From assembly GCA_947482825.1 (NCBI GenBank), contig CANKMT010000061.1, positions 1-34,378 on the forward strand: a DNA stretch of 34,378 bases, read 5' to 3'. This DNA comes from Betaproteobacteria bacterium. GTDB taxonomy: Bacteria > Pseudomonadota > Gammaproteobacteria > Burkholderiales > SG8-39. The translations under genes were made by a program, and so were the position numbers. A model generated the notes under the pieces. That model saw only the letters and a list, made by a program, of their open reading frames with translations, had not been told where the DNA came from and did not search any database. Positions 16,479-23,804 of this stretch are shown here, in pieces. Within the stretch, counting starts at the first letter, position 1. Each line of letters opens with the position of its first letter.

Positions 16479-16761
16479 CCCCTATCACCTGCTGAGCGTT
16501 TCCACCGACGCGGATGACTCGTCGGTGCGCGCGGCCTATATCGCCGCCATTCGGGCCTGCCCGCCGGAGCGGGATTCACACCGATTCGAACAGATCCGCG
16601 CGGCGTTCGAGGCGATCGCCACTGAGCGTGATCGCGCTTCACATGCCCTCTTCGATACCGGCGTGACGACGGCTGGCGAGGTGGCCGAGCATTTATGCGC
16701 CGGATGGCGGCCTGGCCGGCCTGGCTTACAGGCGCTGCGCAAGGCGTTGGAGATCGAATGA
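16471..16761 (+). CDS. Small J-domain-like protein lacking the HPD motif
   Basis: A 96-residue protein starting MSDPYHLLSVSTDADDSSVR at 16471. Residues 4-62 align with a J domain: PYHLLSVSTDADD (helix I and turn), SSVRAAYIAAIRAC (helix II), SHRFEQIRAAFEAIA (helix III) and ASHALFD (helix IV). Where classical J proteins have HPD, this one has CPPERD (30-35). HPD normally triggers Hsp70 ATP hydrolysis, so this protein may bind Hsp70 without the usual stimulation, or belong to a divergent group using PPER-type loops. No zinc-finger or client domain follows; the last 34 residues are short and basic. It overlaps the TPR gene by 8 nt and the grpE-like gene by 4 nt. Confidence 0.85.
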   Translation: MSDPYHLLSVSTDADDSSVRAAYIAAIRACPPERDSHRFEQIRAAFEAIATERDRASHALFDTGVTTAGEVAEHLCAGWRPGRPGLQALRKALEIE

Positions 16762-17462
16762 GCGCCCTCGATCCATGCGACAAAGAGCGCTTGCTGGAGG
16801 AGTTTCGTGTTTACCTGGAGCGCTTGAACGCTGAGGGCACCCAAAGCGAAGAAGAGGTAACCGGCGCAGCGGGAAACGAAAACCGGCCTTCGCCGCTGGA
16901 TCTGCGTACGCTGCTGGGCGAGATGGCGGCGCTGAAGAACGAGATCCGTCTGGAATCGCGCCAATTCAAGGGCGCCTTGGACGATTTGCGCGGTTTCGGC
17001 GAAGCGCTACGCGAGCACAATGACAGATTGACCCAAGACCTCGATCGTCTGCGCGAGCAATCCGCGCAGACTCGGCGCCTTAGCGAGCGCCAGCTGTTGC
17101 TTGGCGTGTTAGATCTGCACGATCGCTTGCAGGCGGCGGTGGACTCGGCGTCGTCCAGAGGCAGTTCGGCGATGGCCCGCTACCTGGCGCCGGGGCCAAC
17201 CCGCGTGGCGGAGAGCCTGATCGCCGGAACCCGCCTGACATTGCAGCGACTGCACGATTTGCTCGCAACCCATCGCGTACGCCCGATCAAAGCCCTGGGG
17301 CAAGCGCTCGATCCGCACACCATGAATGCGGTGGCGATCGAAACGAGTTCCGCTCTGCCCGAGGGGAGCGTATTGCGCGAGGCCAGGCGCGGGTTTACCC
17401 ACGACGGTGAATTGCTGCGAGCCGCCGAAGTCATTGTCAACAAAAGAGAAAAGTCATCGTGA
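16758..17462 (+). CDS. GrpE-family nucleotide exchange factor
   Basis: A 234-residue protein starting MSALDPCDKERLLEEFRVYL at 16758, where ATGA overlaps the J-like stop. A long coiled-coil-forming region (about 45-130) contains EMAALKNEIRLESRQFKGAL and REHNDRLTQDLDRL. The GrpE head follows: GTRLTLQRLHDLLATHRVRP, then QALDPHTMNAVAIE, GSVLREARRGFTHDGELLRA and AEVIVNK, which is the beta-wing that opens the Hsp70 nucleotide cleft. It should exchange ADP on the Hsp70 encoded immediately downstream (4-nt GTGA overlap). It differs enough from housekeeping GrpE, with a short acidic start and a long Ser/Arg-containing middle, to suggest a dedicated paralogue. Confidence 0.9.
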   Translation: MSALDPCDKERLLEEFRVYLERLNAEGTQSEEEVTGAAGNENRPSPLDLRTLLGEMAALKNEIRLESRQFKGALDDLRGFGEALREHNDRLTQDLDRLREQSAQTRRLSERQLLLGVLDLHDRLQAAVDSASSRGSSAMARYLAPGPTRVAESLIAGTRLTLQRLHDLLATHRVRPIKALGQALDPHTMNAVAIETSSALPEGSVLREARRGFTHDGELLRAAEVIVNKREKSS

Positions 17463-19255
17463 ACGAAGTTATCGTCGGTATCGATCTGGGCACTACCAAT
17501 TCCGAGGTCGCCGTGGTGCGCGAGGGAAGGGTGGAAGTCATTCCCGTGTCAGGCTTCGATCGGATTCTGCCCTCGGTAGTCGGCATCGCCGACGATGGCG
17601 CCTTGCTGGTAGGCCAGGCGGCCAGAAATCAATACGTATTGCACCCGGATCGGACCGTGCGCTCGGTCAAGCGCCGCATGGGCGAAGCGGCCCGCGTCGC
17701 CATGGGCGACAAGGACTATGCCCCGCAGGAAATCTCCGCCATGATCCTGCACCGTCTGAAGACGCTGGCCGAGGCGCATCTTGGCCACGCAGTCACCAAG
17801 GCGGTGATTACCGTACCGGCTTTTTTCTCCGATGCACAGCGCCAGGCCACGCGCGAAGCCGGTGAAATTGCCGGCCTGGAGGTGGCCCGCATCCTCAACG
17901 AACCCACCGCCGCCGCGCTTGCCTACGAGAGCCGCCACCAGGGCGCCCGCAAGGCGCTCGTGTACGACCTGGGGGGCGGTACGTTTGATGTATCGGTGGT
18001 GAATCTGGAAGCCGATGTCGTGGAAGTGCTCGCAAGCCACGGCAACAACCATCTGGGCGGCGACGATTTCGACCAAAAGATTGTCGAATTCGTCCTTGAT
18101 CATCTCGAGCAGACGTACGGCGTAGACGCGAGCCAGACTCCGACCGCGATGGCGCGGCTGCGGCGCGCCGCGGAAGCGGCGAAAATCGAACTTTCCGACG
18201 CTCCCTACGCCACGCTCGCGGAAGAATTTCTGCTGGAGCACGAGGGGGCGCCTCTTCACCTCGTCCTGGAAATCTCGCGCGAAAACTACGAAGCGATGAT
18301 CGAGCCCTACATCGAGGAGACCCTGAACACAATCCACACCGCGCTCAGCAGCGCGGGACTCGGGGCTTCGGACATCCAGGAAATTCTTCTGGTGGGCGGA
18401 GCCACGCGCACGCCCTTGGTGGCAAGGCGCATCGAACAGGCGCTAGGCATGCAGCCGCGCGGAGAAGTGAACCCCGATTTGTGCGTGGCCATGGGCGCCG
18501 CGATCCAGGGCGCGCTGATCGCGGATGCCGGCGCCGGCGCGCGCACGGTGTTGATCGACATCACCCCCTACACCTTCGGCACCAGCGCGTTGGGTGAGTT
18601 CGAGGGAGAGGAATACACCCATTGCTTCGTCCCGCTGATCCGCAAGAACACGCCGATTCCAGTATCCAAAAGCGATGTGTTCTACACCGTGTTCGACGGC
18701 CAAAAAATAGTCGATGTCAGCGTCTTCCAGGGCGAGGACCGGGATGCGCTCAACAATATCCAGATCGGCCATTTCATGGTCGAGGGCTTGCGCGGCGCGC
18801 CCGCCGGGAATCCGGTTGTGTTGCAATTTTCGCTCGACATCAACGGAATCCTTCAGGTCACTGCGCGCGAGAAGCAGTCAGGCCTGGAGCAGTCGATCAC
18901 GATCGAAAATGTCATCGCGCGATTCGACCGGGAGAAAATCGATGCGGCGCGCGATCGGGTACAAGCGCTGTTTGGCGAACCCGTCGATCCGGCCCGGCCC
19001 GCAAGGATCGGTGGATCCGCGCAACCCGCAGACCCATCGAGCGCCGCGGCCGGCGACGCTCGGCGCTTGCGAGTGGAAGCACGCGCTCTGGTGGAAAAGG
19101 CCGAGCGCATGCTCGCAAATGCCAGTGCCGAGAATGCCGAAGACCTGGTCGACGCAATGGAGGCGCTCAAGGACGCGTTGCCCGGCCAGGACGACGCGTT
19201 GCTGAAAACCGGAATGGACCAGCTGGCTGATCTTCTGTACTACCTGGAGGCCTAG
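17459..19255 (+). CDS. Hsp70-family chaperone (DnaK paralogue)
   Basis: A 598-residue Hsp70 starting from GTG at 17459. All ATPase signatures are present: GIDLGTTNS (7-15), K71 in VRSVKRRMG, YDLGGGTFDVSVV (169-181), GGDDFD (200-205) and ILLVGGATRTPLV (309-321). The linker TVLIDITP (363-370) leads into a complete beta substrate-binding domain (about 370-485). Its first loop is longer than in DnaK (LGEFEGEEYTHCFVPLIRKN). The helical lid is short (about 490-598), with an Ala/Pro/Ser-rich stretch near 515-535. DnaK of E. coli is 638 residues. The gene is the fourth in a coupled cassette with its own J-like and GrpE proteins, so it probably serves a specialised client set rather than general folding. 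Confidence 0.95.
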   Translation: MNEVIVGIDLGTTNSEVAVVREGRVEVIPVSGFDRILPSVVGIADDGALLVGQAARNQYVLHPDRTVRSVKRRMGEAARVAMGDKDYAPQEISAMILHRLKTLAEAHLGHAVTKAVITVPAFFSDAQRQATREAGEIAGLEVARILNEPTAAALAYESRHQGARKALVYDLGGGTFDVSVVNLEADVVEVLASHGNNHLGGDDFDQKIVEFVLDHLEQTYGVDASQTPTAMARLRRAAEAAKIELSDAPYATLAEEFLLEHEGAPLHLVLEISRENYEAMIEPYIEETLNTIHTALSSAGLGASDIQEILLVGGATRTPLVARRIEQALGMQPRGEVNPDLCVAMGAAIQGALIADAGAGARTVLIDITPYTFGTSALGEFEGEEYTHCFVPLIRKNTPIPVSKSDVFYTVFDGQKIVDVSVFQGEDRDALNNIQIGHFMVEGLRGAPAGNPVVLQFSLDINGILQVTAREKQSGLEQSITIENVIARFDREKIDAARDRVQALFGEPVDPARPARIGGSAQPADPSSAAAGDARRLRVEARALVEKAERMLANASAENAEDLVDAMEALKDALPGQDDALLKTGMDQLADLLYYLEA

Positions 19256-19257
19256 CA

Positions 19258-19554
19258 ATGCAGCGCTGTCCGGGTTGTCGAGCCCGCCTGGGCGCAGACC
19301 CGGTGTGTTCGCGTTGCGGCTGCGATCTGTCCTTGGTGGTTTGCGTCGAAATCCGCGCGGAGAGTTACATGCGAAGCGCGGTGCGGGCGTGGACGGCCGG
19401 CGATCACGATGTGGCAAGTCTCTGGATCCAAAAATCCCTTGCGCTCGTGCATAGTCCGCTGGGCGAATTGCTGGCCGAATGCCTGCACCGTCCAGGTTCT
19501 TCTTGCCGCTCTTCGATCGCGCCGCTGGAAAAAGTGTTTCTGGCGCGGAGGTAG
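19258..19554 (+). CDS. Small zinc-ribbon protein, last gene of the Hsp70 cassette
   Basis: A 98-residue protein starting MQRCPGCRARLGADPVCSRC two nucleotides after the Hsp70 stop. C4, C7, C17 and C20 form a zinc ribbon, with extra cysteines at 22 and 29. The rest (ESYMRSAVRAWTAGDHDVAS, then LWIQKSLALVHSPLGELLAE) looks like one TPR-type helix hairpin. A zinc ribbon plus a helical pair recalls the cysteine-rich parts of DnaJ that hold clients, which this cassette's J-like protein lacks. That it supplies the function in trans is inference. I do not recognise a named family. Confidence 0.75.
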   Translation: MQRCPGCRARLGADPVCSRCGCDLSLVVCVEIRAESYMRSAVRAWTAGDHDVASLWIQKSLALVHSPLGELLAECLHRPGSSCRSSIAPLEKVFLARR

Positions 19555-19625
19555 TTCGGCAAAAGTCGTAGTGCAGAAAAATCGGATGCTGCGCAGGCAG
19601 ACCCCCTCCCTTGCCCGGGAGATCC

Positions 19626-20981
19626 TCAGTTGCCGGCGATCGTCATGTTCTCTATGAGGATCGAGCCCGACTCGCGCGAGCCGCGCACCAGCGTGTCGTT
19701 GCCAACGGCCACCACGGTCTTGAACATCTCCGCGAGGTTGCCCGCGATGGTGATCTCCTCCACCGGGTACTGGATCTCCCCGTTCTCGACCCAGTAGCCG
19801 GCCGCGCCGCGCGAGTAGTCTCCGGTGATCAGGTTGAGCCCCTGCCCGAGCAGTTCGGTGACCAGCAGGCCCCGGTACATCTTCTTCAGCATCCCGCGGA
19901 AATCGAGCGTGCCCGGCCGGACGACGAGGTTGTGGTTGCCGCCGGCGCTGCCGGTGGTCTGGAGCCCGAGCTTGCGCGCCGAATAGGTGCCGAGGAAATA
20001 ACCTTCGACCACGCCGTTCTGCACGATGCTGCGCTGGAGGGAGGCGACGCCCTCCTCGTCGAAGGGCGAGCTGGCCATGCCCTGTTTTTCGAAGGGGCGC
20101 TCCTCGATCGACACCAGCGGCGAGAACACCTGCTTGCCCAGGCTGTCGAGCAAAAAGGTGGACTTGCGATACAGGCTCCCGCCGCTGACGGCGGAAACGA
20201 AATGCCCGATGAGGCCGCTGGCCAGCGGCGCCTCGAAGAGCACCGGCGCCTGCCGCGTGTCGATCTTGCGCGCGCGCACGCGCGCAAGCGCCCGCTCGCC
20301 CGCATATCGGCCGAGGGCTTGCGCGTCGGCAACTTTGGAGGGCACTCGCGCCGAGCTGTACCAGTCGTCGCGCTGCATCTGGCCTTTCTCCTCGGCAATC
20401 ATCGAGCAGCCGAGCGAATGGCGGCTGGTCGGAAACCCGGCCATGAACCCGAGACTGTTGGCGAAGATGAACTGCGAGTGCTGGGCCGACACCGAAGTGC
20501 CTTCGGTATTTTTCAGCTTGGGCGAGAGCGCGAAGGCCGCGGCCTCGCAGCGCTTGGCGATGTCGATGGCGTCTTCGGGCGTGACGCGCCACGGGTGGTA
20601 CAGGTCGAGGTCGGGCAGGTCGCGGGCCAGCAACCCTGCGTCGGGCAGGCCGGCGCAATCGTCCTTGGCAGTATGCCGCGCGATAGCGACCGCCGCCTCG
20701 ACCGTCTGCCGCAGCGCGACGGGCGAGAAGTCCGAGGTGCTCGCATGACCGCGCTTCACGTTCGGTCGCTCGCCGAAGTGGACCGAGACGCCGATGCCCT
20801 TGTCCCGGTTGTGCTCGAGCGTGTCGATGTTGCCCTTGCGGACGGTGACCGAAAGGCCGAAGCCTTCGGATACATCGCACTCGCAGGCAGAGGCCCCCAT
20901 TGCGCGCGCGTGGTCGAGGATGGTCTGCGCGAACTCGCGCAACTGTGAATCGCTGTAGGTGAAACGGTCGTCGATTTTCAT
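19626..20981 (-). CDS. pmbA: TldE/PmbA-type metalloprotease subunit
   Basis: A 451-residue PmbA/TldE protein starting MKIDDRFTYSDSQLREFAQT at 20981. Family landmarks are ECDVSEGFGLSVTVRKGNID, NTEGTSVSAQHSQFIFANSL, GLQTTGSAGGNHNLVVRPGT and the C-terminal GYWVENGEIQYPVEEITIAG NLAEM segment. TldE lacks the HExxxH zinc site of its partner TldD and, with it, forms a heterodimeric protease that processes peptides and degrades unfolded short proteins. No tldD is in the window, which is normal since the genes are often apart. It is divergent from darP with only 21 bp between start codons, an arrangement I recall as common in betaproteobacteria. Confidence 0.95.
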   Translation of the reverse strand: MKIDDRFTYSDSQLREFAQTILDHARAMGASACECDVSEGFGLSVTVRKGNIDTLEHNRDKGIGVSVHFGERPNVKRGHASTSDFSPVALRQTVEAAVAIARHTAKDDCAGLPDAGLLARDLPDLDLYHPWRVTPEDAIDIAKRCEAAAFALSPKLKNTEGTSVSAQHSQFIFANSLGFMAGFPTSRHSLGCSMIAEEKGQMQRDDWYSSARVPSKVADAQALGRYAGERALARVRARKIDTRQAPVLFEAPLASGLIGHFVSAVSGGSLYRKSTFLLDSLGKQVFSPLVSIEERPFEKQGMASSPFDEEGVASLQRSIVQNGVVEGYFLGTYSARKLGLQTTGSAGGNHNLVVRPGTLDFRGMLKKMYRGLLVTELLGQGLNLITGDYSRGAAGYWVENGEIQYPVEEITIAGNLAEMFKTVVAVGNDTLVRGSRESGSILIENMTIAGN

Positions 20982-21002
20982 AGCGCGCTATCATACTGCC
21001 CA

Positions 21003-21485
21003 ATGGAAGAGGAAACCCTCAGCAAGACGCGGAAAAAGGCGCAAAGCCACGCGCTGCAGAAGCTCGGCGTCGAACTGGTGGACCTTTCGCGCGATCGGCT
21101 GGAATCGCTGCGCCTGCCCGAGAGCCTTTTCGAGGCGGTGCGTGAGGCGCAGCGCATCACCGCGCACGAGGGGCGCCGCCGCCAGATGCAATACATCGGC
21201 AAGCTCATGCGCAACATCGACCCGGCGCCGATCCAGGAGAGGCTGGACGCCTGGAACGGCGTGTCCAAGGCCGAGGTGGCCCGCCAGCATGCGCTGGAAC
21301 GCACGCGAGAGCGGCTCGTTGCGGATGACGCGGCGCTAACGGACTACGCGCAGAAGCACCCGGGCGTGGACGTACAGGCGCTGCGCAACCTGATCCGCAA
21401 TGCGCGCAAGGAAACCGCCGCGGGCCGCCCGCCCAAGGCCTTCCGCGAAATTTTCAAGGTGATCCGCGACGCGGAACAGACATGA
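21003..21485 (+). CDS. darP: Ribosome biogenesis factor DarP (YjgA, DUF615)
   Basis: A 160-residue protein with the full DUF615 pattern: SKTRKKAQSHALQKLGVELV, LESLRLPESLFEAVREAQRI, the invariant-looking RRRQMQYIGKLMRNIDPAPI block, and the C-terminal ALRNLIRNARKE. DarP (formerly YjgA) associates with the late 50S ribosomal subunit and promotes peptidyl-transferase centre maturation. The start at 21003 leaves 21 bp to the divergent pmbA start, so promoters for both genes must overlap each other or the coding starts. The stop overlaps the mog start by 4 nt (ATGA). Confidence 0.95.
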   Translation: MEEETLSKTRKKAQSHALQKLGVELVDLSRDRLESLRLPESLFEAVREAQRITAHEGRRRQMQYIGKLMRNIDPAPIQERLDAWNGVSKAEVARQHALERTRERLVADDAALTDYAQKHPGVDVQALRNLIRNARKETAAGRPPKAFREIFKVIRDAEQT

Positions 21486-22036
21486 CTGCAAAAGATGAAC
21501 TCCTCATCGGCCTGGTCTCCATCAGCGACCGGGCCTCTTCGGGCGTCTATGAAGATGCCGGCATCCCCGCGCTCAAGGACTGGTTCGGCGCGACCCTGGC
21601 CTCGCCGTGGCGCATGGAGATGCGCCTGATCCCGGACGAACAGCCGCTGATCGAATCAACGCTGAAAGAGCTCGTCGACAAGGCCGGCTGCCATCTCGTG
21701 CTGACCACCGGCGGCACCGGCCCCGCGCCGCGCGACGTGACGCCGGAAGCCACGCTCGCCGTGGCCGACAAGGTCATGCCGGGCTTCGGCGAACAGATGC
21801 GCGCGGTGAGCCTCAAGTACGTGCCCACCGCGATCCTTTCGCGGCAGGTGGCGGTGATCCGCAAGGGCGCGCTGATCATCAACCTGCCCGGCCAGCCCAA
21901 AGCCATCAAGGAGACGCTCGACGGCCTCTTCGCCGCGGTGCCCTACTGCATCGACCTCATCGGCGGGCCGTACATCGAGACCAACGAGGCGGTGCTCAAG
22001 GCGTTTCGCCCGAAGAGCGCTATCCGCCGGAATTAA
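21482..22036 (+). CDS. mog: Molybdopterin adenylyltransferase
   Basis: A 184-residue MogA-type enzyme. The MoCF-binding signature TTGGTGPAPRD lies at 75-85, followed by VTPEAT and later INLPGQPKAIKETLDGLF. It adenylates molybdopterin as the step before molybdate insertion. The molybdenum hydroxylase at 3130-6886 would depend on this pathway, though mog next to darP is a housekeeping arrangement rather than part of that operon. The stop codon (AAT TAA) lies within the left end of an inverted-repeat element at 22031-22130. Confidence 0.95.
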   Translation: MTAKDELLIGLVSISDRASSGVYEDAGIPALKDWFGATLASPWRMEMRLIPDEQPLIESTLKELVDKAGCHLVLTTGGTGPAPRDVTPEATLAVADKVMPGFGEQMRAVSLKYVPTAILSRQVAVIRKGALIINLPGQPKAIKETLDGLFAAVPYCIDLIGGPYIETNEAVLKAFRPKSAIRRN

Positions 22037-22130
22037 ATGGGTAGTTCGATTTTCCGTGACGACAGCGAGACGCAGCAGGCGCCAATTGAAAATCGAGCCT
22101 GGCCCCATTTAATTATGGCCCCATTTAATT
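22031..22130. repeat. Imperfect inverted-repeat element between convergent mog and methyltransferase genes
   Basis: AATTAAATGGG (22031-22041) and TCGATTTTC (22046-22054) recur inverted as GAAAATCGA (22088-22096) and CCCATTTAATT (22104-22114). The outer arm is then repeated directly at 22120-22130 (TGGCCCCATTTAATT, period 16). The inverted ends supply the TAA stop of both flanking genes. The inner 33 bp could form the loop. It could act as a bidirectional hairpin or be a relic of a small REP-like mobile element. Confidence 0.7.
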
Positions 22131-22682
22131 TATCGTCCACAGGTAAAGCTCACGCTGGCCGTAGCGGCCCTGCACCTTCACGGTTTCGCGCGGCGCCCAG
22201 TCGCCCATGGTGTGTACATAGGAAATCACGCGCGTGCCGGGTTTCAGCTCGTTCCAGAGGCGCGGCCGCAGCTTCAGGTTGAGGTCCGGCCAAAGGAAAA
22301 CGAACACTACGGTGGCGTCGGCGATCGGCACCGTGAACAGGTCAGCCTCCACGAACCGGACGCGCGCTTCGACCCCGGCGGCGGCCGCATTCGCTCGGCT
22401 TTCGCGGATCCGCACCGGGTCGATGTCGACGCAGACGCCGCGCGCGCCGGCCTTTGCCGCCGCGATCGCGATCCGCCCGTCCCCGCAACCAAGGTCGTAC
22501 ACGATGTCGCCCGCGCGCACGCCCGCGAGGCTGACGACCCGGTCGACCACGTTTTCAGGGGTCGGTTCGTAGTAGACGTCCGGCGCGCGGGCCGCGGCCT
22601 GCGCATGCAGCGCACCCGAAACGCCCCCCAGCAGGATCGCAACGGACAGCGCACAGACCGGCAGCAAGAGCTTCTTGTTCAT
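22125..22682 (-). CDS. Class I SAM-dependent methyltransferase with N-terminal signal peptide
   Basis: A 185-residue protein starting MNKKLLLPVCALSVAILLGG at 22682; residues 1-28 form a clear export signal ending ALHAQ. The body opens with YYEPTPENVVDRVVSLAGV, then motif I VYDLGCGDGRIAIAAAKAGA (about 62-80), the acidic motif II VCVDIDP and motif IV EADLFTVPIADATVVFVFLW. The late segment NLKLRPRLWNELKPGTRVIS resembles small methyltransferases related to FAM173/lysine methyltransferases. SAM is not expected in the periplasm, so either the N-terminus is a membrane anchor facing inwards or the protein binds something else outside. The stop lies in the inverted-repeat element shared with mog. It is divergent from the dioxygenase with 75 bp between starts. 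Confidence 0.85.
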   Translation of the reverse strand: MNKKLLLPVCALSVAILLGGVSGALHAQAAARAPDVYYEPTPENVVDRVVSLAGVRAGDIVYDLGCGDGRIAIAAAKAGARGVCVDIDPVRIRESRANAAAAGVEARVRFVEADLFTVPIADATVVFVFLWPDLNLKLRPRLWNELKPGTRVISYVHTMGDWAPRETVKVQGRYGQRELYLWTIN

Positions 22683-22757
22683 CGTCCGGATTGTAGGCGA
22701 AAGCTCCCGGCCCTCGCCTATACTTCCCGGCGGCACACTTCGACCGAAAGGGCACGC

Positions 22758-23669
22758 ATGCTGATCGAATCCCAGGAAGACGTCACCACGGCCGTGCTCG
22801 CCGGCCTGGAAGGCACGCCGGACGCGCGCATACGCGAAATCCTGCAATCGCTCGTGCGCCACCTGCATGGCTTCATCCGCGAAACCAGGCTCACCGAGCG
22901 CGAATTCCAGCAGGCTGTCGGGCACGTGATCGCGCTCGGCCAGAAGACCACGGCGAGCCACAACGAGGTCATGCTGGCGTGTGGGACGCTCGGCGTGTCG
23001 AACCTCGTTGCACTGCTGAACAACGGGCAGGGCGGCACGCGGCCGACCCAGGCCAACAACCTCGGGCCTTTCTGGCGCGAGGCCGCGCCGCACTGCAAGG
23101 ACGGCGAATCGCTGTTGCGCTCGCCGGTCGCCGGCCCGCCTCTCTTCTTCAAGGGCCGCGTGCTCGATACCGAAGGCCGCCCGGTGGCCGGCGTCGAAGT
23201 CGATGTCTGGCATTCGACGCCCGAAGGCCTGTACGAGAACCAGGACCCGACGCAGGCCGAGATGAATCTGCGCGGCGTTTTCACGACGCTGGCCGAAGGG
23301 ACCTTCTCCTTCCGAAGCGTGCGCCCCGCGGGTTACCCGGTGCCGCTCGACGGGCCGACCGGCGCGCTGATCCGCGCAACCGGCCGGCACAATTTGCGTC
23401 CCGCGCACCTTCACTTCCTGCTCTACAAACCTGGGTACAAGACGATCGCCTCGCAGGTCTACCCCGCGGACGACCCGCACCTGGAAACCGACTCGCAGTA
23501 CGGCGTCACGAAGGCGCTCGTGGTCGACTACGCGCTGCACGAGGACGGACCTGCGCCCGCGCCGGATGTGACGGGGCCGTGGTATTCGATCGCGTTCGAC
23601 TTCACGATCGAGGCGGGGGACGCGAGAAGGCCGCGGGCGCCGATAACGGCGAAGGCTATGGCCGCGTAA
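22758..23669 (+). CDS. Intradiol ring-cleavage dioxygenase, hydroxyquinol 1,2-dioxygenase-like
   Basis: A 303-residue enzyme. The start MLIESQEDVTTAVLAGLEGT at 22758 begins the N-terminal helical dimerisation domain. The beta-sandwich domain from about 125 carries the Fe(III) ligands: Y159 (GLYENQD), Y193 (RPAGYPVPLDGPTG), H217 and H219 (RPAHLHF). These enzymes open catechols or hydroxyquinol between the two hydroxyls to give muconate or maleylacetate. The length and the PVPLDGPTG loop suggest the hydroxyquinol branch, but catechol cannot be excluded. No maleylacetate reductase is next to it. It may link to other aromatic catabolism such as the molybdenum hydroxylase operon. Confidence 0.9.
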   Translation: MLIESQEDVTTAVLAGLEGTPDARIREILQSLVRHLHGFIRETRLTEREFQQAVGHVIALGQKTTASHNEVMLACGTLGVSNLVALLNNGQGGTRPTQANNLGPFWREAAPHCKDGESLLRSPVAGPPLFFKGRVLDTEGRPVAGVEVDVWHSTPEGLYENQDPTQAEMNLRGVFTTLAEGTFSFRSVRPAGYPVPLDGPTGALIRATGRHNLRPAHLHFLLYKPGYKTIASQVYPADDPHLETDSQYGVTKALVVDYALHEDGPAPAPDVTGPWYSIAFDFTIEAGDARRPRAPITAKAMAA

Positions 23670-23804
23670 GGGGACGGAGCGTCAGGCGGGCAGCAACGAA
23701 CGGCCCCTGACCGCGGGTGACAATACTGCCATTTTTCGCTCAAACCCCGCGTGGATACTGACTCTCCAGGCGAAATGCTGCCACGCGCAGGTTTCGCGTG
23801 CCCG

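Noticed and set aside
19606..19621. CTCCC-TTGCCC-GGGAG hairpin between the zinc-ribbon gene and pmbA as a terminator
   Set aside because: The stem is only 5 bp with no T-tract on either strand.
22212..22750. Plus-strand in-frame extension of the dioxygenase upstream to 22212
   Set aside because: It runs antisense to the methyltransferase, and the enzyme's conserved N-terminus begins at 22758.
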